A DNA stretch of 64,000 nucleotides from JAXDTI01 sp034090045 (lineage in GTDB: Bacteria > Actinomycetota > Actinomycetes > Actinomycetales > Actinomycetaceae). The notes under the pieces were generated by a model. It made no database searches. It was not told the origin of the DNA and saw only the letters and a list, made by a program, of their open reading frames with translations. The stretch spans positions 186,001 through 250,000 of the forward strand of contig JAXDTI010000001.1 in the NCBI GenBank assembly GCA_034090045.1, written 5' to 3'. A program made the translations under genes and the position numbers. Positions 8,704 through 17,601 of the stretch are shown piece by piece (position 1 is the stretch's first letter; each line of letters opens with the position of its first letter).

Positions 8704-9793
8704 ATCCGCCTCCCCCTACACGTTGGGGGCGCGCACCGCCACGCCAAAACTCTGCCTGTCGGAACGCCAAATACCATGTCTCCCACAGCATTAAAACCAA
8801 CAACACCAGCGCAAACGGCCAAATAAAGTCGCGATAAACCACCATGCCGTCCTGCTCCTCACCAACCTTTGCTGCAGCCTGGTTGAGCGCCTTTGTCACA
8901 CCGTTCGGCAGTGACCCGCCATGGTTTCGGTCATAGTATTGGACACCGAGGGCAGCCGCGATCCGATTCAGATGCTTAGCGTCCATCCGCGAAATCGCAT
9001 CCGCGCCGGTGGTCGGATCCTGGATATTTGACCCCTGAACATCAAAAAACCCACTGTCGTATTCGGGCATCACCGCTCCGGTAGCCGTTCCGTACCCGAG
9101 CACCGCACCTGAAGATAGATACGGTGCCAGCTCCGCCCAACGCTCATCATTCGGTTCGTTTTCGCTCGTCACCTCACCATCTGAGAGCACAATCAACACT
9201 CGTGACTTCCCGAAAGCATCAGCCGTGTCGTCATCCTGAGCAGGCACAATCTTTCGTTCCAACACGTCGAGCGCCCGCGACAAATCCGAACCAGTCGATT
9301 CGGCAGTGACCTCGGGTTTATAGGTCTCAACCCAAGATTCCACCGCCCCCAGATCTGAGGTGAGCGGCAAATCCAAGTTCGCGCGGGAAGACGTCGAAAC
9401 AATAGCGTACCTGACCTGCGGAACATCCCCGGTTATACGGTCAATGTCGGTCAGCATCCCGGCGAAACGCGGCACCGATCCCGCCGGGAAACCCTTATCA
9501 CCTGCAGCTTTATCTGCTATCTCGGAGACGTCACCGTGATAGTCGAGAGCCGACATGGAGCCGGTAGTATCCACCAGGAAATACACGTCAACATTCGAGA
9601 TAACCTGTTTCACTTTATGAGGCAAAGCCGGGGTGGCGCCTATCAACAAAACGAGGGCGGCAATCAGGATACGGCGAACCAAAACAAGCCGGCGGCGATG
9701 CTTGTCACGCATCCACGCCCAAACTATGAGCGCGACCATAACCATCCCGAACAGCACCAGCCACAGCGGGGAAGCAATAAAAATAAATTTCAC
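8693..9793 (-). CDS. VWA domain membrane protein (BatB-like)
   Basis: This 366-residue protein has two N-terminal membrane helices, a von Willebrand factor A domain and a C-terminal membrane helix (FIWPFALVLLVLMLWETW). The MIDAS metal site is visible as FLVDTTGSMS (DxTxS type), with a conserved VLIVLSDGE strand further on. The GTG start at 9793 is preferred because it overlaps the TGA of the upstream VWA gene as GTGA and has AGG upstream; an upstream in-frame start would add an uncharged, non-family leader. VWA pairs next to MoxR are usually cell-envelope or chaperone-like assemblies (Bat proteins). Partners are likely the adjacent VWA and TPR proteins. Confidence 0.82.
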   Translation of the reverse strand: MKFIFIASPLWLVLFGMVMVALIVWAWMRDKHRRRLVLVRRILIAALVLLIGATPALPHKVKQVISNVDVYFLVDTTGSMSALDYHGDVSEIADKAAGDKGFPAGSVPRFAGMLTDIDRITGDVPQVRYAIVSTSSRANLDLPLTSDLGAVESWVETYKPEVTAESTGSDLSRALDVLERKIVPAQDDDTADAFGKSRVLIVLSDGEVTSENEPNDERWAELAPYLSSGAVLGYGTATGAVMPEYDSGFFDVQGSNIQDPTTGADAISRMDAKHLNRIAAALGVQYYDRNHGGSLPNGVTKALNQAAAKVGEEQDGMVVYRDFIWPFALVLLVLMLWETWYLAFRQAEFWRGGARPQRVGGGGYGR

Positions 9794-10836
9794 AGCCTGG
9801 CCCTCGCAATCAGCGCAAACCCCGCCACCACGAATATGATGAGCCACGGATAGACCTCAGAGTTGCGGTCGCTTTCGAGCACAATCGGGTCGCCTTTCAC
9901 GAGCGATGCCACCTGTTCATCATTGATTTGTCTGATGACCGCCTGTACCGTGTCCACGCTGGCGTCATGGTACACACCACCATTGTCGATCAGGTTTTGC
10001 CGGAAATCCGCTTTCGCTGCCTGCGTATCAGCATCTGCATAGTTCATCGTGCCACCATCAGACAGCGGCGGCATCCACAGACCATGCACGATTATGTCAC
10101 GGCCAGCCGCGTATTTCACGGACTCCCCGAGAGTAAAGGTTTCCTCCCCCTCAACGATATTGTCGGTGATGAGAATGATAGAGCGGATTCTGCCATTCTC
10201 CCACTGGTCAAATCCCATCGCACACGACATCAAACCGTCACCCACCAGAGATGATGCCTCTGTATTTTCGTTTATGACCGAAAACAGCAAATCTTTCAGC
10301 TGCGGTGACGTGTACAGGTACTCACCGATAATCTGATAGCCGGAGGGCGAAAACAAAGTGTGTGTTTCCGTCAGCTGCTCAGTCACCATCTCATAGTCAT
10401 CGGTGAGCGGGAACATTCTGACCGCCGAATAGTTCCACATATACATGCCGACACGTTCCCCGTCATAGCTGTCGGAAAGCTCCATCATCTGACCCATCGC
10501 GTCATAGTCGGCTTTGAGCATCGAGGAAGAAATATCGAGACACAGCATTATGTCGCGGTTGGAACTCTCCTGTGTTTTCTTTTCCACATGTATCGGCCCG
10601 CCGGTCATCACCGCCAACAGTACCGCAGCCAACACTACTGCCACCAGGGCAAATAATGCGCGAAGTCGGATACCCCACAGCCTTTTCCTATATCTCGGGA
10701 GCAACGAAATATAGGTCGCGTTGGCGACCAGCACCCGAGGACGCGCCTCAAAGAAATTCCGACCCCGCAAACACGCGAGAACAAGAACGATGACAACCGC
10801 CGCGAGACCTATAAAAAACAGCCACCACCTGGTCAT
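9790..10836 (-). CDS. VWA domain membrane protein (BatA-like)
   Basis: This 348-residue protein has an N-terminal membrane helix (residues 4-23), a second helix around 55-80, a VWA domain, and a C-terminal helix (WLIIFVVAGFALIARARL). The MIDAS motif is LCLDISSSM, with the later metal-site elements LVGDGL and ILITDNIVEGEE. The ATG overlaps the preceding gene's stop as ATGA, the usual sign of translational coupling. It belongs to the MoxR-associated VWA group. Two different VWA genes in tandem, both membrane anchored at each end of the domain, suggest a heteromeric complex facing one side of the membrane. Confidence 0.82.
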   Translation of the reverse strand: MTRWWLFFIGLAAVVIVLVLACLRGRNFFEARPRVLVANATYISLLPRYRKRLWGIRLRALFALVAVVLAAVLLAVMTGGPIHVEKKTQESSNRDIMLCLDISSSMLKADYDAMGQMMELSDSYDGERVGMYMWNYSAVRMFPLTDDYEMVTEQLTETHTLFSPSGYQIIGEYLYTSPQLKDLLFSVINENTEASSLVGDGLMSCAMGFDQWENGRIRSIILITDNIVEGEETFTLGESVKYAAGRDIIVHGLWMPPLSDGGTMNYADADTQAAKADFRQNLIDNGGVYHDASVDTVQAVIRQINDEQVASLVKGDPIVLESDRNSEVYPWLIIFVVAGFALIARARL

Positions 10837-11414
10837 ACGCGCGTCCCCTCGTCAATGAGGTTACGCACGATACCACCGGTTACCCCGATATCCTCTGCGG
10901 TGGGTTGCCGTATGCTGCGGATGTCGAAACGCTCCGTACCGGCGACCGTGGTGGGTGCGAAAGAGGGAGACTCGAAACGCTCCAGCGCGGAAACCATATT
11001 CGGCCACACATTACTAAACAGGCGACGCATCTCACCGACAGTTGCGGCTTCACAGTTCACGCCGGAACGCTCGGTGGCGAGCGCCCGCAACAGAGCGGCA
11101 AAAGCCAAAGCGACCTCGCGACTGCTGTATTTACCTGCGCGGGCCTCGTCCTCCACCTGCTTAACTTTCGCGAGATAACGTGCGCGTTTACGGGCCGAAA
11201 GTTCGATGAGTGTCGGTTCGTGCAGCAGTTCGCGAGGGACACGGGCAACACGGTGTCGAATACGAATCCAGCCGATTGTGACGGCGGCGAGCAGCACGGC
11301 TGCCACCCCGATGGAAAGAACCGGAACACTATATGCGGTGGTGTCGATGAGGTCACCGATTGTCGGCGCGAGCCCCGCCACACACCCTAACACCAGTTCA
11401 GCGACCCCAAACAT
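10833..11414 (-). CDS. Single-pass membrane protein of the MoxR/VWA operon
   Basis: The product is 193 residues with one or two hydrophobic stretches in the first 50 residues and a soluble helical C-terminal part rich in charged residues. I see no catalytic motif. In MoxR-VWA operons this slot often holds a DUF4381-type protein, and the layout (N-terminal helix followed by a charged helical domain) is compatible, but I cannot confirm the family. The start ATG 11414 is chosen because GGGAGG lies four bases upstream; it overlaps the DUF58 gene by 17 bases. The 3' end overlaps the BatA-like gene by four bases. Confidence 0.6.
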   Translation of the reverse strand: MFGVAELVLGCVAGLAPTIGDLIDTTAYSVPVLSIGVAAVLLAAVTIGWIRIRHRVARVPRELLHEPTLIELSARKRARYLAKVKQVEDEARAGKYSSREVALAFAALLRALATERSGVNCEAATVGEMRRLFSNVWPNMVSALERFESPSFAPTTVAGTERFDIRSIRQPTAEDIGVTGGIVRNLIDEGTRV

Positions 11415-12282
11415 AGGGCCTCCCGAGCACGTCAATGATCGCTTCTACAGCGTCTTCGGTCGATGTTACGGTCACCGCCGGCACCCGCAGTCGCCGAAGC
11501 ATTTTGAAAATGGAGAGCACGAGTTGGCGCTGCGTATTTTCATGTATGTGATGCAATTGCTCATCATCGAGCACCATATTCATGAGTTCCCCGGCAGAAA
11601 CGTCTGTGACCTGCCCTTCCTCGACGAGTTGGGTGGGGTCTGCGTCCGCAACCATCACGACTAGTAACCGGTGTATGGAACGAATTTTTCGCAGTACCGG
11701 TTCCAGCCCAGGATGTATTGCAAAACTGTCAGTGAGCAGCACCATTATTGATTGACCGCGGGTTTGGTTAAACGCCGTTTGCAGCACCCTTGACAGGTCA
11801 GATTCCGGTGACTCCGGTGTGATGTCGGTGCGGATCCGCTGCATCAGCAGCTCCACGTGTTCGTTTCCGCCACGCGCCGGGAGGCTGCGCAGTCGCTCGG
11901 CATCCCCACTCACCATGCCAACCAGGTCGCCACGCATCAAACCTATATATGCCAGGACTTCTGCGGCTTCGAGAGCGATGTCCTCTTTGGGTTCGCGGCT
12001 GGGGGCGAGCGCCGACATTGAACGACCGGTGTCCACCAGCAGCGTTATCGCCACATTCACGCTGCGTTCGAAACGTTTGATGATTGGGCGGGCGTGGGCG
12101 GCAGAAGATTTCCAGTCAATGTCACCAACATCGTCACCAATCTTGTATTCGGCGAGGTCATCAAAGTCTTGACCATAGCCGTTGAGCCGCGAGTGATGCA
12201 CCCCAGAAAAGACGCGTGCCGAACGCTGCAGCACCGGCAGTGACAGCCGGGAACGCAGCAGCTCCAGCTTCGATGGTTTCAT
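11398..12282 (-). CDS. DUF58 domain-containing protein
   Basis: This 294-residue protein carries the DUF58 signature YKIGDDVGDIDWKSSA near residue 47 followed by a VWA-like half, with TLLVDTGRSMS (DxGxS) around residue 82 and IMVLLTDSF later. DUF58 proteins almost always lie directly after moxR, as here (gap 29 bases), and are thought to act with the MoxR ATPase in assembling or maturing protein complexes. No membrane segment is evident, so it is probably cytoplasmic. It is followed by the small membrane protein with an overlap, so the two are translated together. Confidence 0.88.
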   Translation of the reverse strand: MKPSKLELLRSRLSLPVLQRSARVFSGVHHSRLNGYGQDFDDLAEYKIGDDVGDIDWKSSAAHARPIIKRFERSVNVAITLLVDTGRSMSALAPSREPKEDIALEAAEVLAYIGLMRGDLVGMVSGDAERLRSLPARGGNEHVELLMQRIRTDITPESPESDLSRVLQTAFNQTRGQSIMVLLTDSFAIHPGLEPVLRKIRSIHRLLVVMVADADPTQLVEEGQVTDVSAGELMNMVLDDEQLHHIHENTQRQLVLSIFKMLRRLRVPAVTVTSTEDAVEAIIDVLGRPYVWGR

Positions 12283-12311
12283 TTGCGACCTTGACCCCTG
12301 TTTATTTGCGG

Positions 12312-13388
12312 TTAGGGTACCGGCACAGCGCCGAATATCGAGTCGATGACCTGATTGACGCTCAGCTCGTTCGCTATCGCCTCATAGGATCGAATCAGGC
12401 GATGGCGCAGCACCGAGTAGCGCATGGATACTATGTCATCAGGGATTACGTAATTGCGGCCGGCAATCAGTGCCTGAGTTTGTGCTACCTGCAGCAGCGC
12501 CAGGGATCCGCGCGGGGAGGCCCCGACACGCAACTGCTGCATCAGACCCGGAACGGGGTGTGGACCATAGCCGCGAGTGGTGTTGATTATGTCAACGATA
12601 TAGGCACGAATCGCGTCATGAACGAAGATGCGTCGCCGTGTGGCCTGCAAGAACAGCACATCTTCCGTGGTTATCGGGGCACCGGTGGTTGGCGCGTCGA
12701 ACACCCCAGAAGTAGACATATCGAGGATTTGCATTTCCTCTTCCGGTGTCGGATAGGTGATTACCTCTTTGAGGAGGAAACGATCCATCTGTGCTTCGGG
12801 GAGCACATAGGTGCCCTCTTCTTCGATGGGGTTTTGTGTCGCCATAACCATAAAGGGGTTGGGCAGTTCATAGACGTTTCCACCAATTGTGGTTTGACGT
12901 TCCTGCATCGCTTCAAGCATCGCGGATTGGGTTTTCGCACTCGACCGGTTGATTTCGTCAAGCAGCACGAAGTTGGCGTGTACCGGCCCTATTTGGGTGG
13001 TCATCTCGCCGGTCTGGAAGTTGAAGATTTGGGTGCCGATTATGTCGTTGGGCATCAGGTCGGGGGTGCATTGTATGCGGTGGAAAGAGCCACCAACCGC
13101 TGTGGCAAGTGCCTGAGCGGCGGTGGTTTTTGCCAGGCCGGGCACTGATTCCAGGAGCACGTGGCCGTTCGCAATCAGACCGGATAGCAGGGCGCGGTGC
13201 AAGCTTTCTTGACCGACAACGCGCTGCCGGAATATCGCGGTAACTCGCTCGATCAGTTCCGCTGCGCGAGCCATATCAGAGTCTGGGATCTGTCCGTCGT
13301 CGATACGCTGGCGGGTTTTTGGTTGCTGGGGTGACCCCGCAGCCTGCCGGGCAGAGTCGATTGCGGGCTGGGGATAGGGTTGGGACAT
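12312..13388 (-). CDS. MoxR family AAA+ ATPase
   Basis: This 358-residue ATPase is the first gene of the six-gene minus-strand operon. It has a MoxR-type Walker A (ESVPGLAKTTAAQALA), Walker B (FVLLDEINRSSAKTQSAMLEAM) and sensor 1 (MATQNPIEEEGTYVLPEAQMDRF). The N-terminal 40 residues are Gln/Pro-rich and variable. MoxR proteins act as chaperone-like ATPases for metal or cofactor insertion or complex assembly with VWA partners, four of which (DUF58 and its neighbours) follow here. AAGGAGG five to six bases before the ATG makes the start secure. It diverges from purD across a 265-base region that holds a nested inverted repeat. Confidence 0.92.
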   Translation of the reverse strand: MSQPYPQPAIDSARQAAGSPQQPKTRQRIDDGQIPDSDMARAAELIERVTAIFRQRVVGQESLHRALLSGLIANGHVLLESVPGLAKTTAAQALATAVGGSFHRIQCTPDLMPNDIIGTQIFNFQTGEMTTQIGPVHANFVLLDEINRSSAKTQSAMLEAMQERQTTIGGNVYELPNPFMVMATQNPIEEEGTYVLPEAQMDRFLLKEVITYPTPEEEMQILDMSTSGVFDAPTTGAPITTEDVLFLQATRRRIFVHDAIRAYIVDIINTTRGYGPHPVPGLMQQLRVGASPRGSLALLQVAQTQALIAGRNYVIPDDIVSMRYSVLRHRLIRSYEAIANELSVNQVIDSIFGAVPVP

Positions 13389-13486
13389 CTAGCCTCCTTA
13401 CTGGTTTGAAACCAGTTTAGCGTCCCCCTCAGACACAATCCTTTAGCATCCACCACCCGACCCAGCCCCCGTGCCTCCCCAGCCCC

Positions 13487-13562
13487 GTGCACAACTCAGG
13501 AGAATTTGATTTATAGACGGTGATTTTGGGCATTTCGCCGCAAAATCACCAGACTTGTGCAC
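13487..13562. repeat. Nested inverted repeat between moxR and purD
   Basis: Outer arms GTGCACAACTC (13487-13497) and GACTTGTGCAC (13552-13562) pair over 10 of 11 positions. Inner arms GGTGATTTTG (13519-13528) and CAAAATCACC (13541-13550) pair perfectly around a 12-base loop. There is no T-run on either side, and the element lies upstream of both flanking genes, so a terminator is unlikely. It could be a cruciform or operator, or a miniature repeat element. I saw no second copy in the window. Confidence 0.6.
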
Positions 13563-13640
13563 AGGAACCCGCTTCGGTGACTCACACAGTTCCCCACCCA
13601 GACTCACCCAGTTCCCCATATAGATGCGTGGGGTGGCGGG

Positions 13641-13646
13641 TAACCT
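13641..13646 (+). promoter_or_regulatory. -10 element, leaderless promoter for purD
   Basis: TAACCT lies seven bases before the purD ATG at 13654. There is no Shine-Dalgarno sequence in between. Transcription would start at or within a base of the ATG. Confidence 0.55.
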
Positions 13647-13653
13647 TAGAGGT

Positions 13654-14913
13654 ATGAATGTTTTGATACTCGGATCCGGCGGGCGTGAACACGCCCTGGC
13701 TCTCGCCTGCGCTACCACAGCAGGAGACAACACCGGCGGTAACACCATTTTTACCGCCCCCGGAAATCCCGGGACCGCACAGGTTGGCACGAACTTGAAC
13801 CTGGATGAGATGGATGGTGCCGCAGTAGTCGCAGCCGCCCACGAACACGCTATTGACCTGGTAATTGTGGGTCCGGAGGCACCCCTGGTAGCCGGCGTAG
13901 CCGAGGCTGTACGCGCCGCCGGTATCCCGGTGTTCGGCCCGGATCGGGCGGCTGCGCAGCTTGAGGGCTCGAAATCCTTTGCCAAAGAGATAATGGCTGC
14001 CGCTAACGTACCAACCGCTGCGGCCCGCACCTGCACCGACACCGCCGAACTAGAAGCGGCGCTGGATGAGTTCGGTGCCCCATACGTGGTAAAGGATGAC
14101 GGCCTGGCCGGCGGCAAAGGCGTGGTAGTCACCACCGACCGTGCCGAGGCGCTGGCTCACGGACAGTCCTGCCTGGAGCACACGGATGGTCGTGTCGTCA
14201 TCGAGGAATACCTGGACGGTCCGGAAGTTTCGCTGTTTTGCATCTCGGACGGCAACCGAGTGTTACCACTGGCTCCCGCACAGGACTATAAACGCATTTT
14301 CGATGGGCAGACCGGGCCGAACACCGGCGGCATGGGTGCTTATTCCCCGCTACCGTGGGCTTCCGAAAACCTAACCGATGAGGTGATACGTACCGTAGCG
14401 CAACCAACAATCGCGGAGATGGCGCGCCGCGGAGAACCCTTCATTGGTCTGCTCTACTGCGGTTTGGCGCTCACCAGTCACGGTTTGCGGGTCGTGGAGT
14501 TCAACGTCCGATTCGGTGATCCTGAAACCCAGGTGGTGCTGCCACGCCTGGCCACCCCGCTGGCTGATGTGCTGTATACGGCGGCCACCGGAAACCTCCC
14601 TGAACAGCTCCTTTGGCGAGATGAAGCCTGCGTCTGTGTGGTGATTTCCGGTGAGGGCTACCCGGGTAAAGTGCTCGGCAATGGTCGCCCAATAACCGGC
14701 ATCGCTGAAGCCAACGCCCTGGAAAACGTGCATGTTATTCATGCCGGTACCGCGATTGATCCCAATGGACAGCTCGTTGAAAACGGCGGGCGAGTGCTCG
14801 GTGTCGTGGCGCTGGGGGAGGACGTAGCCACCGCCCGCGAACGCGCCTATGCCGGGGTAAACAAAATCCAGCTTCAAGGCTCACATCACCGAAACGACAT
14901 CGCGGTATTATAG
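13654..14913 (+). CDS. purD: Phosphoribosylamine-glycine ligase (GAR synthetase)
   Basis: This 419-residue ATP-grasp enzyme catalyses step two of purine synthesis, joining glycine to phosphoribosylamine. The N-terminus MNVLILGSGGREHALA is diagnostic, and the family signatures VVIVGPEAPLVAGVAE, FVK-like AA-K-E stretch (SKSFAKEIM), VVKDDGLAGGKGV and RFGDPETQVVLPRL are all present. Length is normal. The ATG at 13654 is chosen over one ten codons upstream because it begins exactly at the conserved strand. purC and purL lie elsewhere in this window, so the pathway is not organised as one operon. The gene stands alone, with ptsI following after 40 bases with its own -10 sequence. Confidence 0.95.
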   Translation: MNVLILGSGGREHALALACATTAGDNTGGNTIFTAPGNPGTAQVGTNLNLDEMDGAAVVAAAHEHAIDLVIVGPEAPLVAGVAEAVRAAGIPVFGPDRAAAQLEGSKSFAKEIMAAANVPTAAARTCTDTAELEAALDEFGAPYVVKDDGLAGGKGVVVTTDRAEALAHGQSCLEHTDGRVVIEEYLDGPEVSLFCISDGNRVLPLAPAQDYKRIFDGQTGPNTGGMGAYSPLPWASENLTDEVIRTVAQPTIAEMARRGEPFIGLLYCGLALTSHGLRVVEFNVRFGDPETQVVLPRLATPLADVLYTAATGNLPEQLLWRDEACVCVVISGEGYPGKVLGNGRPITGIAEANALENVHVIHAGTAIDPNGQLVENGGRVLGVVALGEDVATARERAYAGVNKIQLQGSHHRNDIAVL

Positions 14914-14930
14914 GTTCCGCGAAACGCAGA

Positions 14931-14936
14931 TATACT
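14931..14936 (+). promoter_or_regulatory. -10 element for ptsI
   Basis: TATACT in the purD-ptsI gap is followed by a short leader with AGGGA five to six bases before the ATG at 14954. Unlike most neighbours, ptsI therefore has a conventional leader with a ribosome site. Confidence 0.5.
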
Positions 14937-14953
14937 ATTTGACTAGGGAAAAT

Positions 14954-16615
14954 ATGCTGTATGGAACTCCGGTAGTACCAGGTTTGGGTTACGGGGAGGT
15001 CGTGTGGCTCGACGACGCGTCCGTCCCAGAGGCAGACGCGGGAGCACGAGTGGATCCCGACCAAATTCCCGATGAAATCCAGCGTTTCGAGGAGGCAGCC
15101 AAGGCAGTAGCCGAACGTTTACGCGCCAAATCTGTGGCAATCGTCGGATACGCATCCGATATTCTTTTCGCAACTGCGGCACTCGCCGAGGATCCGGCGC
15201 TACGTGACGACATTATCGGGCGCATCCAGGAGGGTCGCCCGGCAGCTGCCGCGACCTTGAAATCTGGAGAGTTTTTTGCCAGCCAGCTCGCTGCCCGCGG
15301 CGGAAAAGTTGCCGACCGGGCAGCTGAAATCCGCGACCTCACCACTCAAATTGCCGCTGAACTGCGCGGAAATCGAACCCCTGGGCTCCCTGATCTCAGC
15401 GAAACCACCGAAGTGGTGCTTTGCGGGCGCGACCTGTCACCGGCGCTCGCTGTCGGTCTTGACCCGCAACACGTCTCGGCGCTGCTGCTCACCGATGGCG
15501 GTCCCACTTCCCACACCTCGATAATTATCAGGCAGCTGGGTATCCCCTCGATTGTTGGCATCCGCGACCTTCATGAAATACATACAGGTGATACCGTGTT
15601 TGTGGATGCTTTGCAGGGCTGTGTCGATACCGAACCTGACCCGGAGGTTTCCCGCGAGCGGGTTGCGGACTATCTGCACTCTGAAGTGAGGGCTACAGCT
15701 AATGGCTCTGGGCAGCTCGCGGATGGTGTACCGGTTCGGCTGCTCGCCAATATCCAGGGGCCAATCGGTGCGAGGCGTGCCAGCGAACGCGGTGCCGAGG
15801 GTATCGGTCTGCTGCGCACCGAATTGACTTTTATAGGTTCTGTGACCGGCCCTGATTGGGACATACAGGTGCGTAACTATACCGAGGTGGCTCGGCTGTT
15901 CCCGGATTCGCCAGTTCAAATTCGTACCCTAGATTTGGGTTCCGACAAGCAGGTTCCGTGGCTGCGGCTCTCCGCTGAGGCGAATCCGGCGTTGGGTGTG
16001 CGCGGGCTACGTGTCTCTGGTCCTCGCCCCGACCTGTTTCAACAGCAGCTTGATGCGGTTGCTGCCGCTGCCGAGCAGCTCGGTCGGGAACTCGCTGTGA
16101 TGGCTCCGATGGTTACCACTTTCGCGGAGGCTGATTGGTTCGTCGCGGAGGCGCATTCTCGTGGCTTGCATGCCGGGGTCATGATTGAAACTCCGGCTGC
16201 AGCGATCAGGGCGCACGCTATCCTGCCGCTCCTCGATTTTGCTTCTATAGGCACGAATGATTTGACGCAGTATGTGATGGCCGCGGATCGCACAAACCCG
16301 GCGCTAGCGACCTACACCGACCCGTGGAACCTGCCGGTTCTCGATCTGATCCAATCGGTCGCGGCGGCTGCGGAACATTTCGAGGTGCCGGTCTCGGTCT
16401 GTGGGGAAGCAGCCGCTGACCCCCGCCTGGCCTGTGTATTTGTGGGTATAGGTATCAGGGCGCTGTCTATGGCTTCGGTGTCTTTAGCTCCGGTGCATGC
16501 CAAGTTGGCGCAATACACGCTCGCGGAGTGTGAGGCTGGCGCGGCAGCGGTGCTCGCAACCAACACCCCGCAGCAGGCTCGCTGGGTAGCGGCACAGCAT
16601 TTTGGTCTGCATTGA
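14954..16615 (+). CDS. ptsI: Phosphoenolpyruvate-protein phosphotransferase (PTS enzyme I)
   Basis: This 553-residue protein is enzyme I of the sugar phosphotransferase system, passing phosphate from PEP to HPr in the cytoplasm. The phosphorylated His is His187 in DGGPTSHTSIIIRQLG; the PEP-binding C-terminal barrel shows GAEGIGLLRTEL, the MAPMVTTFAEADWF strand, SIGTNDLTQY and the conserved Cys-containing VSVCGEAAADP. Length and domain order match the family. ATG 14954 is preferred over an upstream TTG because AGGGA precedes it and the protein then starts at the conserved first strand. No HPr gene is adjacent, so HPr must be encoded elsewhere. Its presence implies at least one PTS sugar is used. 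Confidence 0.93.
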   Translation: MLYGTPVVPGLGYGEVVWLDDASVPEADAGARVDPDQIPDEIQRFEEAAKAVAERLRAKSVAIVGYASDILFATAALAEDPALRDDIIGRIQEGRPAAAATLKSGEFFASQLAARGGKVADRAAEIRDLTTQIAAELRGNRTPGLPDLSETTEVVLCGRDLSPALAVGLDPQHVSALLLTDGGPTSHTSIIIRQLGIPSIVGIRDLHEIHTGDTVFVDALQGCVDTEPDPEVSRERVADYLHSEVRATANGSGQLADGVPVRLLANIQGPIGARRASERGAEGIGLLRTELTFIGSVTGPDWDIQVRNYTEVARLFPDSPVQIRTLDLGSDKQVPWLRLSAEANPALGVRGLRVSGPRPDLFQQQLDAVAAAAEQLGRELAVMAPMVTTFAEADWFVAEAHSRGLHAGVMIETPAAAIRAHAILPLLDFASIGTNDLTQYVMAADRTNPALATYTDPWNLPVLDLIQSVAAAAEHFEVPVSVCGEAAADPRLACVFVGIGIRALSMASVSLAPVHAKLAQYTLAECEAGAAAVLATNTPQQARWVAAQHFGLH

Positions 16616-16720
16616 ATCGCGTAATCCTCTGTCATTTCACGAAACCCCACCTGTTCGGAATAGTTTTTGGCTCTACAGGGTGATTCTGAGTATGCGGGTT
16701 CGCAATCGGGGCGTAACCGG

Positions 16721-16726
16721 TAAGAT
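16721..16726 (+). promoter_or_regulatory. -10 element, leaderless promoter for FliA-type sigma gene
   Basis: TAAGAT ends exactly six bases before the ATG at 16733, with no ribosome site between. TTCGCA, 16 bases upstream of the hexamer, is a poor -35 candidate. Confidence 0.6.
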
Positions 16727-16732
16727 TGCTCT

Positions 16733-17548
16733 ATGGGTCAGGCAGAACCGGAATCGACAGCAGCCGAGTCGGGACCGGCACCCACTGAAACGGAGCTGAT
16801 TATCACCCACCTGAACCTGGTGGAATACCTGGTGAACTCGTGGATGAACAAGTTGCCTGACCATATTACCCGTGATGACTTGCGTTCCGCCGGCTATGAG
16901 GGACTGGTGTTGGCTGCCCGAAATTTTGACGTTTCGCGCGGTGTTTCTTTCGCGACTTATGCGTCTCGCCGGATCTCGGGGGCGATCCGTGATGAGCTGC
17001 GTTCAATGGATTGGGCTTCTCGTTCCGCGCGGCAACGCTCCAAACAGATCGGGGAGATGGCTCTCGAATTGACTGCTGAACAGGGCACCCAGCCGACTCG
17101 CAGGGAACTTGCGGAGGCTACGGGTCTCACCCGCGACCAGATTTCTGCGGTTCAACTCCAGATTTCAGCGTCGGCTATTTCTTTGGAGGCCGGGCGGGAA
17201 CTCGGCTTGGATCCGGAAGACCCCGAACCCGATCCGAGTGAGCAGCTGCAGGATGCTGAGCGCACCAGGATGCTGAACATCCTGGTGGAGGAGCTTCCGG
17301 AACGCAGTCGCGAGGTGGTGCGTCGCACCTATCTGGAGGATGAGGCATTGGCCGATGCTTCTGCCGCGCTCGGTATTTCGATTGCGCGTGTCTCTCAAAT
17401 CCGTTCTGAATCGCTGCACTGGTTGCGTGTCGGATACAACTATTTGACCGGTCAGGCTCCGCTGCCCAACCGTTTCGACCCGGCGACCAGGCGGCTCTCC
17501 AGATATTGCGAATCGGTTTGGCGTGTTTTCCATTCCACCCAGATATGA
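16733..17548 (+). CDS. RNA polymerase sigma factor, FliA/WhiG type
   Basis: This 271-residue sigma-70 family protein has region 2 with DHITRDDLRSAGYEGLVLAARNFD and the highly characteristic GVSFATYASRRISGAIRDELRSMDWASRS (about residues 67-95), region 3 (TRRELAEATGL) and region 4 with a helix-turn-helix (DASAALGISIARVSQIRSESL). The DELR-DWASRS-R stretch is typical of FliA/WhiG sigma factors, which control flagellar genes in motile bacteria and sporulation in streptomycetes. The following csrA gene favours the flagellar role. No flagellar structural genes are in the window. An anti-sigma (FlgM) gene is not adjacent. Transcript appears leaderless. Confidence 0.85.
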   Translation: MGQAEPESTAAESGPAPTETELIITHLNLVEYLVNSWMNKLPDHITRDDLRSAGYEGLVLAARNFDVSRGVSFATYASRRISGAIRDELRSMDWASRSARQRSKQIGEMALELTAEQGTQPTRRELAEATGLTRDQISAVQLQISASAISLEAGRELGLDPEDPEPDPSEQLQDAERTRMLNILVEELPERSREVVRRTYLEDEALADASAALGISIARVSQIRSESLHWLRVGYNYLTGQAPLPNRFDPATRRLSRYCESVWRVFHSTQI

Positions 17549-17550
17549 GA

Positions 17551-17556
17551 TATACT
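17551..17556 (+). promoter_or_regulatory. -10 element upstream of csrA
   Basis: TATACT directly after the sigma-gene stop codon, with a loose -35 (TTCCAT) 17 bases before it. It would give a leader of roughly 170 bases before csrA. Confidence 0.4.
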
Positions 17557-17601
17557 TAATCTGATTAGCTGATTCCACCCTGAACGGGCTCATGATTCAA
17601 C

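Noticed and set aside
12216..13148. 310-codon open frame antisense to moxR
   Set aside because: It lies within a conserved ATPase gene and has no ribosome site or recognisable domain.
13443..14135. 230-codon minus-strand frame over purD and its upstream region
   Set aside because: Low-complexity Ala/Ser/Pro product overlapping the purD start; explained as a shadow frame.
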